DNA of 64,000 nucleotides from Dokdonia sp. Dokd-P16 (GTDB lineage Bacteria; Bacteroidota; Bacteroidia; Flavobacteriales; Flavobacteriaceae), in assembly GCF_003095655.1 (NCBI RefSeq), contig NZ_CP029151.1, positions 1,921,001-1,985,000 on the forward strand, read 5' to 3'. A program made the position numbers and the translations under genes. Below the pieces are notes generated by a model that was not told where the DNA came from, searched no databases, and saw only the letters and a list, made by a program, of their open reading frames with translations. Of this stretch, positions 45,941 to 53,719 are shown piece after piece. How positions within the stretch are numbered: position 1 is the first letter of the stretch; the number at the start of each line of letters is the position of its first letter.

Positions 45941-46540
45941 TTAGATGCTTTCTACTACTTTTTCTAAAGCTATTCTTGACTTTGGCTTTTTACTAGGTTG
46001 ATTAAAATCATCCTCATCGCGATATCCTATTGCAACAGCTACTAGCGTTGCGTAGCCTTTGTTATCTATAATCTTATCGTAATTTTCTGGCTCAATACCT
46101 TCCATTGGAGTTGCATCAATTTTCATCGCAGCACAGGCGCTTAATAATACTCCTAGCGATAAATATACCTGCTTGTCAAACCAAGCCTTGATTTCTTGCT
46201 CTGGTAGCGGTTTTAGGTATTCTTTATAGTAATCTACTGCACCCTGAGGTAGTTCTTCTTCTATTTGTTTTTCAAAGGTTGCTAGATCATTAATCCTGCT
46301 AAAAACAACTACAGTATCACTATCTGTTACCTTCTCGGTATTAATCCACGATACTTTAGAAAGTTTTTCCTTGGTAGCCTCGTCAGAAACAAAAGTGAAT
46401 TTCCATGGCTGACTATTGATGGAAGATGGACTTAAGCGAAGTATTTCCTTAAGCTCTTCTATGTGTTTACTATCTATTTTTTTTGATGCGTTATACTTCT
46501 TTGTAGTATAACGTTCTTGCATTGCATTTATAAAACTCAT
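45941..46540 (-). CDS. NAD(P)H-dependent nitroreductase family protein
   Basis: This encodes 199 aa, an FMN-binding nitroreductase. Typical elements are QERYTTKKYNASKKI near the N-terminus, LRLSPSSINSQPWKFTFV, LGVLLSACAAMKIDATPMEG and LVAVAIGYRDEDD. No signal peptide, so it is cytoplasmic and monocistronic. It is separated from the arsenosugar island by 196 bp that show only a short GCAATG/CATTGC hairpin, so I regard it as outside that group. Confidence 0.92.
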   Translation of the reverse strand: MSFINAMQERYTTKKYNASKKIDSKHIEELKEILRLSPSSINSQPWKFTFVSDEATKEKLSKVSWINTEKVTDSDTVVVFSRINDLATFEKQIEEELPQGAVDYYKEYLKPLPEQEIKAWFDKQVYLSLGVLLSACAAMKIDATPMEGIEPENYDKIIDNKGYATLVAVAIGYRDEDDFNQPSKKPKSRIALEKVVESI

Positions 46541-46736
46541 ATCAATTAATTTTAAACCATATTAGGTATAGTAGTAAAAATAAGTATCGCAATGTTGCAT
46601 TGCAATAACGGCCTAAAAGGATAGTGCTTTTTTAAGAGAACTTTATGCGTTTAGCTCGTTTAATGGAGTTCAACAATGAATTAAATGATCTCAGGATAAC
46701 TAAGGAAAGGAGCTGCGAGGTTTAATCTCTTGGAGG

Positions 46737-47447
46737 CTAAGAAATTTTTTTGAGATAGTACTTATGTAAATCTTCTGCGCTTGCGCCAAACCACTTACGC
46801 ACATAAATACTCCAGAAGTGAAACTGCAATTTCCACACACCATTCTCATCATAGCGTCGTGCAGAGGTAGTTAGCCATTCTTGAATTACGACAAATTTAC
46901 GCTTAGCATATAACTTATTGATGAGGTCATTATCTTCATAAATAATATAACGCTCGTCAAAAGTGCCTAGCTCCTTAAATAACTGTGCCGTAATAAACTG
47001 ACTTTGATCTCCTCCTCTGCAGGCTCTCCACTTAAATTGTGTGAGCCATCCAGCGAGTTTTAACCACCAGTGGTTAGAGTCAAATTTCATCTTAAAACAT
47101 CCAGCAGGATTACCAGTAACTACTTGCTCCACGATATACTTATCATAGTCTTGAGGAGGGTAAGAGTCTGCATGTAAAAAGTAGAGAATTGAGCTTGTGG
47201 CGATGGCCGCTCCTGTATTCATTTGTTTAGCTCTGCCCTTTGCAGATTTTATCACTGTGACCTGAGGATTGTGATTGCTATAGCTGCTTACGAGCTTGTA
47301 AGTATCATCTTTGCTTCCTCCATCAACTACAATAATTTGCTTGACATAAATACTAGAAGAAGCCTTCTCTTTCAAGTGTGCTAGTAATTTAATAATCGTT
47401 TCAGATTCATTAAGTACCGGTATGACAATCGAAATAGAAGGCTTCAT
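46737..47447 (-). CDS. TIGR04283-type arsenosugar-associated glycosyltransferase
   Basis: This encodes 236 aa, a GT-A glycosyltransferase family 2 fold. SISIVIPVLNESETI opens the nucleotide-binding domain, VVDGGSKDDT and FLHADSYPP supply the D-x-D type metal site, and RAKQMNTGA matches the TIGR04283 arsenosugar group. The donor sugar is unknown. Start 47447 (MKPSISI) is chosen because the earlier ATG adds seven residues not seen in the family. It is the last gene of the island on the minus strand. Confidence 0.87.
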   Translation of the reverse strand: MKPSISIVIPVLNESETIIKLLAHLKEKASSSIYVKQIIVVDGGSKDDTYKLVSSYSNHNPQVTVIKSAKGRAKQMNTGAAIATSSILYFLHADSYPPQDYDKYIVEQVVTGNPAGCFKMKFDSNHWWLKLAGWLTQFKWRACRGGDQSQFITAQLFKELGTFDERYIIYEDNDLINKLYAKRKFVVIQEWLTTSARRYDENGVWKLQFHFWSIYVRKWFGASAEDLHKYYLKKIS

Positions 47448-47500
47448 TAAATAATTTATGGTCACCAAATCTACGCAAAAAGAGTAGAGATGGTTTTCAT

Positions 47501-48301
47501 TTACTGGTTATTTAATCCCCAGTTGTAATCTTTAAAAGTTACGGGAGCATCTCCTGCAACTTCTACCGTACTGTATTTATTTAAGTAAGGGATTAAACTC
47601 TCATTAGATCCTCTATAAAAGTCCTTTGTATAAAATTTAAAAATCGAAGATAACTCAGCTTTATTAGTTGTGATAGTATTCTTGTCACTGTTTATAAACT
47701 CCTTTGTTGCTCTTTCTAGTTGTTCATTAATCTTTCCAGCAGTATAAGCTTCTCTTAATAATGGTGGGCAAGAAATAGAAGCGCAATTTATAGCAAAGTG
47801 TATTCTAGGTTCGTTCATCTTACGCAGCACCCCATTCTCAATTCCTCCTAGGGAAAGCTTGCGGTTTTGCACGGTAACAATTCCCTTAGTCCATACCCCG
47901 TCTATTTCTTTTATGCTCGTAACATTTGGATTTTTAAGGATTTGATCTACGGTATACGCATTGTAAATATTGATGTAATAAGCCAGCAATTCTTGAACGC
48001 TCCAGTCATTATTAGGGTCTAGGCTCGCAAGCTTATCTAAATAAGCATTAAGGGCTCCTTGATCCTTAGCAAATCCTTTATAATCTACCATTCCTTTTGA
48101 GTCTACATGCTTTTTAAGAAGCTTGTCCCACGCAGAGTGATCTACATTTACAGGAGAGTTTGCAGTGGTTGAGGTAAGTGTTCCTTCTACTTGTTTAGTA
48201 GGCTGTCCTTGACTTGTAATTCCGCCTGCTGCTAGTGTAGCGCAACTTTGCAGTGTGATTGCAAAGGCACTTATGGTAAGTAATCGTAAGAAGTTTTTCA
48301 T
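47501..48301 (-). CDS. DUF547 lipoprotein (arsenosugar island, copy 1)
   Basis: This encodes 266 aa. It is a lipoprotein (LTISAFAITLQSCATLAAGG; lipobox LQSC). The DUF547 landmarks are MVDYKGFAKDQGALNAYLDKL, AYYINIYNAYTVDQILKNP, RIHFAINCASISCPPLLREAY and FKFYTKDFY. A catalytic Cys/His pair in the DUF547 core (NCASISCPP) is preserved. It precedes a second lipoprotein of the same family by 91 bp, and both lie in the arsenosugar island, but their role in it is unknown. Confidence 0.88.
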   Translation of the reverse strand: MKNFLRLLTISAFAITLQSCATLAAGGITSQGQPTKQVEGTLTSTTANSPVNVDHSAWDKLLKKHVDSKGMVDYKGFAKDQGALNAYLDKLASLDPNNDWSVQELLAYYINIYNAYTVDQILKNPNVTSIKEIDGVWTKGIVTVQNRKLSLGGIENGVLRKMNEPRIHFAINCASISCPPLLREAYTAGKINEQLERATKEFINSDKNTITTNKAELSSIFKFYTKDFYRGSNESLIPYLNKYSTVEVAGDAPVTFKDYNWGLNNQ

Positions 48302-48327
48302 AATATATCTTATTGAGAGTACAATAT

Positions 48328-48342
48328 CGCTTTCGCGAAAGC
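48328..48342. repeat. Palindromic repeat, 15/16 copy
   Basis: CGCTTTCGCGAAAGC then A instead of G, in the spacer between the two DUF547 genes of the island. Confidence 0.88.
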
Positions 48343-48392
48343 AAAATCAATACCCATTAACGCGCAGTTAAGTGAGTTTTGTGAAAACATTA

Positions 48393-49286
48393 CTACTTAT
48401 TCAATGTCCAGTCGTAATCACGATAACGTACTTTTGCATTCTCTGAAATTGAAGTCGTTGAGTAGCGATTTAAGAAATCTATGAGTGATCCGTCTGTTTT
48501 GAAATCTTTGGCAAACCACGTGAAAATCTTTGAAACTTCTACGCGATCACTTGTGATAGTATTGCGAGTAGGATCATTAATAAATTTGCGAGAAAGCATC
48601 TCTAATTGCGCATCTACCTCGCTAGGTGTAAATGCCTCATTGAGTAGCGGCGGACAAGAATAAGAAGCGCAGTTTATCCCAAAATGTATACGAGCATCTC
48701 CCATTTTACGTAGAATTTCATGCTCAATCTCATTGAGATTATACCACTTGTTACCTAATTTCCAAAAGCGTTGATCCCACGGATCTTTAATATCTTTTAT
48801 ACTTTCAAGTGGATAATTACGTAGTATAAGATCTATCGTCATCGCATTATACGCATTCATCCAGTAGGATAGTTTCTCTTCTTGCGACCAAGTTGCTGTA
48901 GGCAGCGATTGCCCTAGAGAAGCAATATATGCACGTAAACTACTCCAATTAGATTTAATACCATTGTAGTTCACATTACCTTCTTTAGAAACGTATTTCT
49001 TTAAAAGTGTATCAAAAGCGTCATGATTAAAATTGGAAACTTCTTCTATAACTTCAACAACCTCTTCGGGTTCATTATTTGAGACGGCAACTTCAACGAC
49101 TTCCTCTGGTTCGGAGATTGTTGATTCTGCTTCTTCAGTATCTGTAATTACCGTTTGCGGTATTTCAACGCGGGACTCGGTAATCACCATAGCAACCTCA
49201 GGTTCGGCAGGAGTTGTAACATTTTTAGAACTGCTACAGCCAGTGATAAGTGCAATTGCAAGTATGAAGTAAATTAATTTTTGCAT
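48393..49286 (-). CDS. DUF547 lipoprotein (arsenosugar island, copy 2)
   Basis: This encodes 297 aa. It is a lipoprotein (MQKLIYFILAIALITGCSSS; Cys 17) with a long acidic, Glu/Val-rich linker at about residues 25-95 (TEEAESTISEPEEVVEVAV). The DUF547 domain has RIHFGINCASYSCPPLLNEAF and KIFTWFAKDF. The start is set at MQKLIY because the upstream in-frame ATG at 49331 would translate a palindromic repeat as TLSRKR. Paralogous to the following lipoprotein. Confidence 0.88.
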   Translation of the reverse strand: MQKLIYFILAIALITGCSSSKNVTTPAEPEVAMVITESRVEIPQTVITDTEEAESTISEPEEVVEVAVSNNEPEEVVEVIEEVSNFNHDAFDTLLKKYVSKEGNVNYNGIKSNWSSLRAYIASLGQSLPTATWSQEEKLSYWMNAYNAMTIDLILRNYPLESIKDIKDPWDQRFWKLGNKWYNLNEIEHEILRKMGDARIHFGINCASYSCPPLLNEAFTPSEVDAQLEMLSRKFINDPTRNTITSDRVEVSKIFTWFAKDFKTDGSLIDFLNRYSTTSISENAKVRYRDYDWTLNK

Positions 49287-49308
49287 CAGATTTTTTCTAA
49301 GATTAGTT

Positions 49309-49324
49309 CGCTTTCGCGAAAGCG
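49309..49324. repeat. 16-bp palindromic repeat, exact copy 11
   Basis: Exact copy 22 bp upstream of the DUF547 ATG, in the space after the sterol-desaturase-like gene. Confidence 0.95.
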
Positions 49325-49335
49325 TATGCAATAAC

Positions 49336-50226
49336 CTACTTTTCTTTTTCAGAAAGAGGGTAGGTGATTTGACCTACAAAATCTGTTGGAAATGTTTCAT
49401 CTCCATCAAATCCTAATTCGATATCACGACCATCATGAGGAACGTGACTAGTTCCAAAAAGGTAATCCCATACACTCAATGTTAGTCCGAAATTTACGCC
49501 ATACTTTACACGCTCAGGTAATTCTTTTGCGTGATGCCAGATGTGCATCTTCGGGTTATTGAGAATATACTTAAGCGGTCCATAATCCCAGCCTATATTT
49601 GCATGGTTGAGATGACCTACAGTAAGTGCGGTGAAATGTATAATAGCCACATATGCAAGGTCAAAACCACCTATAATTGCAATAGGAATGTATAAAAAGG
49701 ACTTGTACATAATAGGCTCTACCCAGTGATAGCGCATCTGTGCTGCAAAAGCCATCTCCTTTGTTGAGTGATGCACTTTATGAAAATTCCATAAAAAAGG
49801 AACTCTGTGTAGTATTCTGTGCGTGTTCCACTGCACAAAGTCAGATATGATAAAAAAGATAAGCAACCCTACGCCAAAGGGTAGTGTGTCTACATCAAAA
49901 AGTTGGAAATCACTCAATGCTAATCCTACAACGCCCAGAATATCATCAAAGAAGAGTGCTGCTGTATTTGTAAGTGCGATAAATACGATGAGATTGAGGA
50001 AGAAGAAATTAAAGAACATATAAAATAAGTCCATCCAGAAGTCTTCACGGAAAATCTTCTGATTCTTACGCCATGGGAATGCAATTTCTAGTCCCCAGAC
50101 TACAAGAGATACAATTATTAATCCCCAGAAATAGTTGTCCCAGTTATTCTCAAAGAAAATCTCACGCTTAAAATAACTCCAATAGTCGGAGTAAGATTGT
50201 AAGAAAGTATCTAAGTATTTGCGCAT
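49336..50226 (-). CDS. Sterol desaturase / fatty-acid hydroxylase family membrane protein
   Basis: This encodes 296 aa with four or so transmembrane helices. The eight-His di-iron ligand set of the family is present: HRILH, FHKVHH and IWHH. These enzymes hydroxylate or desaturate alkyl chains in membranes. In this cluster it could act on a lipid-linked arsenic species, because arsenolipids are known, but that is inference. The ATG at 50226 is used; the earlier start at 50271 would overlap the ArsM terminator. It is transcribed after a terminator from arsM, so it may have its own promoter. Confidence 0.88.
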   Translation of the reverse strand: MRKYLDTFLQSYSDYWSYFKREIFFENNWDNYFWGLIIVSLVVWGLEIAFPWRKNQKIFREDFWMDLFYMFFNFFFLNLIVFIALTNTAALFFDDILGVVGLALSDFQLFDVDTLPFGVGLLIFFIISDFVQWNTHRILHRVPFLWNFHKVHHSTKEMAFAAQMRYHWVEPIMYKSFLYIPIAIIGGFDLAYVAIIHFTALTVGHLNHANIGWDYGPLKYILNNPKMHIWHHAKELPERVKYGVNFGLTLSVWDYLFGTSHVPHDGRDIELGFDGDETFPTDFVGQITYPLSEKEK

Positions 50227-50260
50227 ATTATAAGATGATAATAACAAATTTACAAAAATG

Positions 50261-50288
50261 AAAAGGCACAACCTTAGTTGTGCCTTTT
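50261..50288 (-). terminator. Terminator of arsM
   Basis: AAAAGGCACAAC-CTTA-GTTGTGCCTTTT, 12-bp perfect stem, 68 bp after the arsM stop on the minus strand, followed by a T-rich tract. Confidence 0.88.
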
Positions 50289-50355
50289 GTATTATCCTTA
50301 CAAGGTTTCAATAGATTTGAACACCTAAAAGGGTGGTGATATTATAGGGAACAGC

Positions 50356-51324
50356 TTAACAACATCCACCACCATCATAATGATAAGTAGACTCACTTAT
50401 AAAGATGTCATCACGTCCTAAAGCAGCAAGTGCTCCAGCAGTCTTATCACAAATAGCCAGCGGCTGATTCTTAAGAAGGATGTGTCCTAGCTTATCATCA
50501 AAGAAATCTTCTTCTCCGTAATAAATGGCAGCTTTTCCTGTAAAAATACAAGGTCCGTCTGCTGGCATAGGGTCTTTGATTGCTGCAACTTCAATAGACT
50601 CAATGTATATGAGCTCATCTGTAGGATACGCCCCAGGATTAAGTATTCTATATGGCTTGCGAGCTCTTATCTCAATAGTTCCAAAACCAGCATCTGTAAG
50701 TGCTTTTACATACTCGGCTATGGGTAGACTTCCAGAAAGACAAAGCGCACGTAAACGATCATCATTGCGCAACTCTTCATTCATTTCTTGCTCACAAGTA
50801 GGGTCGCTCATTACAAGCTTGCCGTGAGGTTTAAGCACGCGATACATCTCTGCAATAGCACGTTTTAAATCTTCGGCTTTAAAGATGTTGAAGAGGCAGT
50901 TTTGTGCAGCTACGTCTATTGAGTTATCTGCTACATTGAGGTTAAGAGCATCTCCTTTTTGAAGATCTACAAATTCGCTCTTAAACCAAGGGTTTAACCT
51001 CTCTGCTTCTTCAAAGTTTTTACGAGACGCCTCTAGCATTTCATCCACCACGTCTACACCTACTACGCCACCTTTATTGCGATTAAAATATGCAAACTGT
51101 AAAAGCTCCATACCACCACCTACACCTACATATAGCATCTTAGGCTCATTAGTAAGGTCACGAGCGTTTACAGTGCTTCCGCAACCGTAGTTCATCTCCT
51201 GCATAATCTTTGGGATCTTTAGTCCAGGTAATTCCCAAATAGGATTTGTAGTACAGCAAAGTCCTACATCTGGTGTAAGTGCTGCTTCTTTATAAAGATC
51301 ATTTGTAGCATCTAAGTAGCTCAT
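50356..51324 (-). CDS. arsM: Arsenosugar-type arsenite methyltransferase
   Basis: This encodes 322 aa. The SAM site is LYVGVGGGMELLQFAY with VVGVDVVDEML, and a motif with D-x-x-x-N-C is DVAAQNCLFNIF. Cys pairs expected to hold arsenic are C23-C24 (GLCCTTNPIW) and the extreme C-terminus GGGCC (321-322). This matches the ArsM subgroup of arsenosugar clusters, which methylates arsenite to mono- and dimethylarsenic species. It is 78 bp from the PNP gene. Confidence 0.88.
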   Translation of the reverse strand: MSYLDATNDLYKEAALTPDVGLCCTTNPIWELPGLKIPKIMQEMNYGCGSTVNARDLTNEPKMLYVGVGGGMELLQFAYFNRNKGGVVGVDVVDEMLEASRKNFEEAERLNPWFKSEFVDLQKGDALNLNVADNSIDVAAQNCLFNIFKAEDLKRAIAEMYRVLKPHGKLVMSDPTCEQEMNEELRNDDRLRALCLSGSLPIAEYVKALTDAGFGTIEIRARKPYRILNPGAYPTDELIYIESIEVAAIKDPMPADGPCIFTGKAAIYYGEEDFFDDKLGHILLKNQPLAICDKTAGALAALGRDDIFISESTYHYDGGGCC

Positions 51325-51382
51325 GTGTTATGTTTTTGTGGTTCGTGATTGATAGGTTTTGTGTCTGTTTTTGATGATGTTA

Positions 51383-51398
51383 CGCTTTCGCGAAAGCG
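51383..51398. repeat. 16-bp palindromic repeat, exact copy 12
   Basis: Exact copy between arsM and the PNP stop (51403), 4 bp from that stop. Confidence 0.95.
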
Positions 51399-51402
51399 TG
51401 CT

Positions 51403-52215
51403 TTACAAAGATTTAATCAATCCCGTAAATAGCGTAATCATTTCTGGCTCTGCCTTACCAGCCATTGCAATTATTTCTGGAATATTTACAGGCTTGAGGT
51501 TATCTGGGTCACACTCATCTGTAAGTACAGAAACCGCCACCACTGGAAGTTTTAAGTGGTTTGCCACGATAATTTCTGGTACAGTACTCATCCCTACAGC
51601 ATCTGCTCCTATGATTTTTAAGTAACGATATTCTGCTCTAGTCTCCAGTTGTGGCCCCACAACAGATGCATATATTCCTTCGTGAAGATTAATATTGTTT
51701 TTCTTTGCGATGTCACGTAGCGTATTGTTCATAGCAGCATCATAAGGTGCGCTCATATCTACAAAGCGCTCTCCCATTTTTTCCACTCCTTTAAAAGCTA
51801 GCGGTGATCCACCTTGTAGATTAATGTGATCATCTATGAGCATTAATTCTCCTTTTTTGAAATCAAGGTTAATCGCTCCAGAAGCATTAGATACTAATAG
51901 ATGCTTGATGCCTAAAGCGTGCATTACACGTACTGGGTAAGTTACATCTGTAAGTGAGTAGCCTTCATACACGTGAAAACGACCTTGCATAATGATAACC
52001 TTTTTACCTTCTAGCGTACCGTAAATTAATTTACCTGTGTGGAACTCTACCGTTGCCGTTGGGAAGTTAGGGATATGATTATAACTCGCGGTGTGTTCTA
52101 TCTCAACACGATCAATAAGTTGCCCAAGGCCAGTACCTAAAATGATACCAACTTCAGGTTTCTCAAATCCCTTACCTTTTAAATAGTCTGCTGTTTCTAT
52201 GATATATTTTTCCAT
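51403..52215 (-). CDS. Purine nucleoside phosphorylase
   Basis: This encodes 270 aa of the trimeric PNP-I type. Motifs are GIILGTGLGQLI (phosphate site), GRFHVYEGYS, VSNASGAIN, ETRAEYRYLKIIGADAVGMSTVPE and VLTDECDPDNLKP. It splits purine nucleosides by phosphorolysis. Within the island it is a candidate to release adenine from 5'-dimethylarsinoyl-adenosine and give a ribose-1-phosphate that the glycosyltransferases could use; that role is inferred from gene order. Confidence 0.9.
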   Translation of the reverse strand: MEKYIIETADYLKGKGFEKPEVGIILGTGLGQLIDRVEIEHTASYNHIPNFPTATVEFHTGKLIYGTLEGKKVIIMQGRFHVYEGYSLTDVTYPVRVMHALGIKHLLVSNASGAINLDFKKGELMLIDDHINLQGGSPLAFKGVEKMGERFVDMSAPYDAAMNNTLRDIAKKNNINLHEGIYASVVGPQLETRAEYRYLKIIGADAVGMSTVPEIIVANHLKLPVVAVSVLTDECDPDNLKPVNIPEIIAMAGKAEPEMITLFTGLIKSL

Positions 52216-52248
52216 AATATGTTTTTTTAAACGTATTAAATTTTCTTG

Positions 52249-52851
52249 TTATTGTAAATACTGAGCAAACTCAGCATATGGTTTTAAATCTTCGGCAAAG
52301 TCAATGTCGTTAAGTGTTTCTAGTTGATGAACTTTTGCCGTTGCTAGATTATCCATAGTACTTTTAAAAACCGTATCTCCGCCCCATTCTTTATTGTAAA
52401 ACACTTCTTTTATAAGCTTACTCATACCTAGTAAGTAATAGCCTCCATCTTGCGCTGGACCTATTACTGCATCGTTAGATTGTAGCGCGTCAAACGCCTC
52501 ATTTATGTGAGAAGCGCGCAAGTCAAAAAGATCACTTCCCACAATGAGTACATTGTCATACCCATCTGCAAACGCTTGCTCGAAGGCATTGTGCATACGT
52601 ACTCCTAGATCTTCACCTTCTTGCTGGAATTTTTCAAAAATAGCATTATCCCACATGTCATCTGGGCGTACTTGCACAGAGTAACCTACGCGTTTTGTGC
52701 AATTTAAAGTTGCAACTACGTCCTTAGTGTGCGCGAGTAGGGTTTTGTAAATCTCAAGCGCATTTTCTTGACCTACACCTTTGGCAAGTCTGCTTTTTAC
52801 TTTGCCTAGCTCTGGATTTCTGGTGAATATGAGTACTATATTTTTTTTCAT
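52249..52851 (-). CDS. TIGR04282-type arsenosugar-associated glycosyltransferase, copy 1
   Basis: This encodes 200 aa, GT-A-like (DUF2064). Landmarks are IVLIFTRNPELGKVKSRLAKGVG (P-loop-like nucleotide site), GVRMHNAFEQAFADG, VLIVGSDLFDLRASH (metal-binding D) and AVIGPAQDGGYYLLGM. A paralogue with the same C-terminal plan lies at the other end of the island. The start codon overlaps the preceding small membrane gene by 4 bp (ATGA), so they are coupled. Confidence 0.88.
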   Translation of the reverse strand: MKKNIVLIFTRNPELGKVKSRLAKGVGQENALEIYKTLLAHTKDVVATLNCTKRVGYSVQVRPDDMWDNAIFEKFQQEGEDLGVRMHNAFEQAFADGYDNVLIVGSDLFDLRASHINEAFDALQSNDAVIGPAQDGGYYLLGMSKLIKEVFYNKEWGGDTVFKSTMDNLATAKVHQLETLNDIDFAEDLKPYAEFAQYLQ

Positions 52852-53030
52852 TTTTGCTTTCTATAATTATATACGAGATATAAAAACATAACTGCCATTG
52901 TGATGAGCTGTTGGTACATACTTGCGTTAGAAGACCAACCTAGGTTTTCAAAATCTAGCTTGCTTACAGTAAGTATAAGTAATAGGATAATAAGTATGAT
53001 AAATATGAGAATGATTTTCTTTCTAGTCAT
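52848..53030 (-). CDS. Small membrane protein (60 aa)
   Basis: This encodes 60 aa with two hydrophobic helices: IILIFIILIILLLILTVS near the N-terminus and LITMAVMFLYLVYNY near the C-terminus, and a basic end RKQK. It overlaps the next gene by 4 bp and the previous by 1 bp, which supports a real translated gene. I do not recognise a family. The matched position next to another short membrane protein suggests a two-subunit complex. Confidence 0.7.
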   Translation of the reverse strand: MTRKKIILIFIILIILLLILTVSKLDFENLGWSSNASMYQQLITMAVMFLYLVYNYRKQK

Positions 53031-53221
53031 TACTCGTCATCTTTTTTTGTCCACTGGTCACTTTTTTTAATGGCTATAAACATCCCAATGTTTGCTATGA
53101 TAATGAGACTACTAGAGAGATAGTCTTTCCAGGTGGATGTCTCGTTAGTAAGATGGTAAGCCAGTAAAGCAAATCCTCCTATGGTGAGTCCTATAAAAAT
53201 GAGTGGTATATATTTATTCAT
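53030..53221 (-). CDS. Small membrane protein (63 aa)
   Basis: This encodes 63 aa: two hydrophobic helices (YIPLIFIGLTIGGFALLAY and SSSLIIIANIGMFIAI) and a polar tail (SDQWTKKDDE). The ATG follows the rhodanese stop immediately, and the last base overlaps the next gene's start. Family unknown; conservation in other arsenosugar clusters would be needed to assign a role. Confidence 0.7.
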   Translation of the reverse strand: MNKYIPLIFIGLTIGGFALLAYHLTNETSTWKDYLSSSLIIIANIGMFIAIKKSDQWTKKDDE

Positions 53222-53716
53222 CTAGTAAACTTTATTTCCTGTTTTTAAATACTTTCCCCATACTTTGGAAAATACGTGAACAGAGTCGGTTGGTTGGTTG
53301 TTTTTGTTTTGAATTTCGTAGCCTTCATCTTTCCAAGCAAATATGCTTCCGTATAGATTTTTGACATTTGTAAATCCTTTCTTCTTCAGTCGCTCGCCAA
53401 AATCTTCAGAGCGTATCCCTACGGAGCAATAAACGACGATGGGTTGATCTTTTTTTGCTTTCGCGAAAGCGTACATACTATCATTCACCTTCTCAGAAAC
53501 CCACACCGCTCCAGGGATATGACTCACATCAAACTCTTCTTTTTTACGAGTGTCTAAAATTAAATAGTCACTCATTTCCATCTTGAGTTCTTGCACAGAA
53601 ATATAAGGAACAGAGCGCGTGTTGTACTGTTTTAAGAGCACATCCATATCCGACTGTCCAAATGAAACTGCCGAAACCAATAGAAGTAATATGTAAGCGA
53701 TATTCTTAGTGTTCAC
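53222..53716 (-). CDS. Secreted single-domain rhodanese
   Basis: This encodes 164 aa. Signal peptide MNTKNIAYILLLLVSAVSFGQ, then one rhodanese domain with LILDTRKKEEFDVSHIPGAVWV and the catalytic Cys in VVYCSVGIRSEDFGERL. It is predicted periplasmic. An imperfect palindromic repeat encodes AFAKA at residues about 82-87. It is tightly packed: 3 bp after the metallophosphoesterase-like gene and directly before two small membrane genes. A periplasmic sulfur carrier in an arsenic island could serve thioarsenical or thiol chemistry; this is speculation. Confidence 0.88.
   Translation of the reverse strand: MNTKNIAYILLLLVSAVSFGQSDMDVLLKQYNTRSVPYISVQELKMEMSDYLILDTRKKEEFDVSHIPGAVWVSEKVNDSMYAFAKAKKDQPIVVYCSVGIRSEDFGERLKKKGFTNVKNLYGSIFAWKDEGYEIQNKNNQPTDSVHVFSKVWGKYLKTGNKVY
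53457..53471. repeat. Palindromic repeat, 15/16 copy (coding)
   Basis: GCTTTCGCGAAAGCG preceded by T, inside the rhodanese gene and read as Ala-Phe-Ala-Lys-Ala. Confidence 0.85.
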
Positions 53717-53719
53717 GTC

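Noticed and set aside
45941-46540. Nitroreductase as part of the arsenosugar island
   Set aside because: It is separated by 196 bp and has a generic nitroreductase sequence; no specific link is visible.
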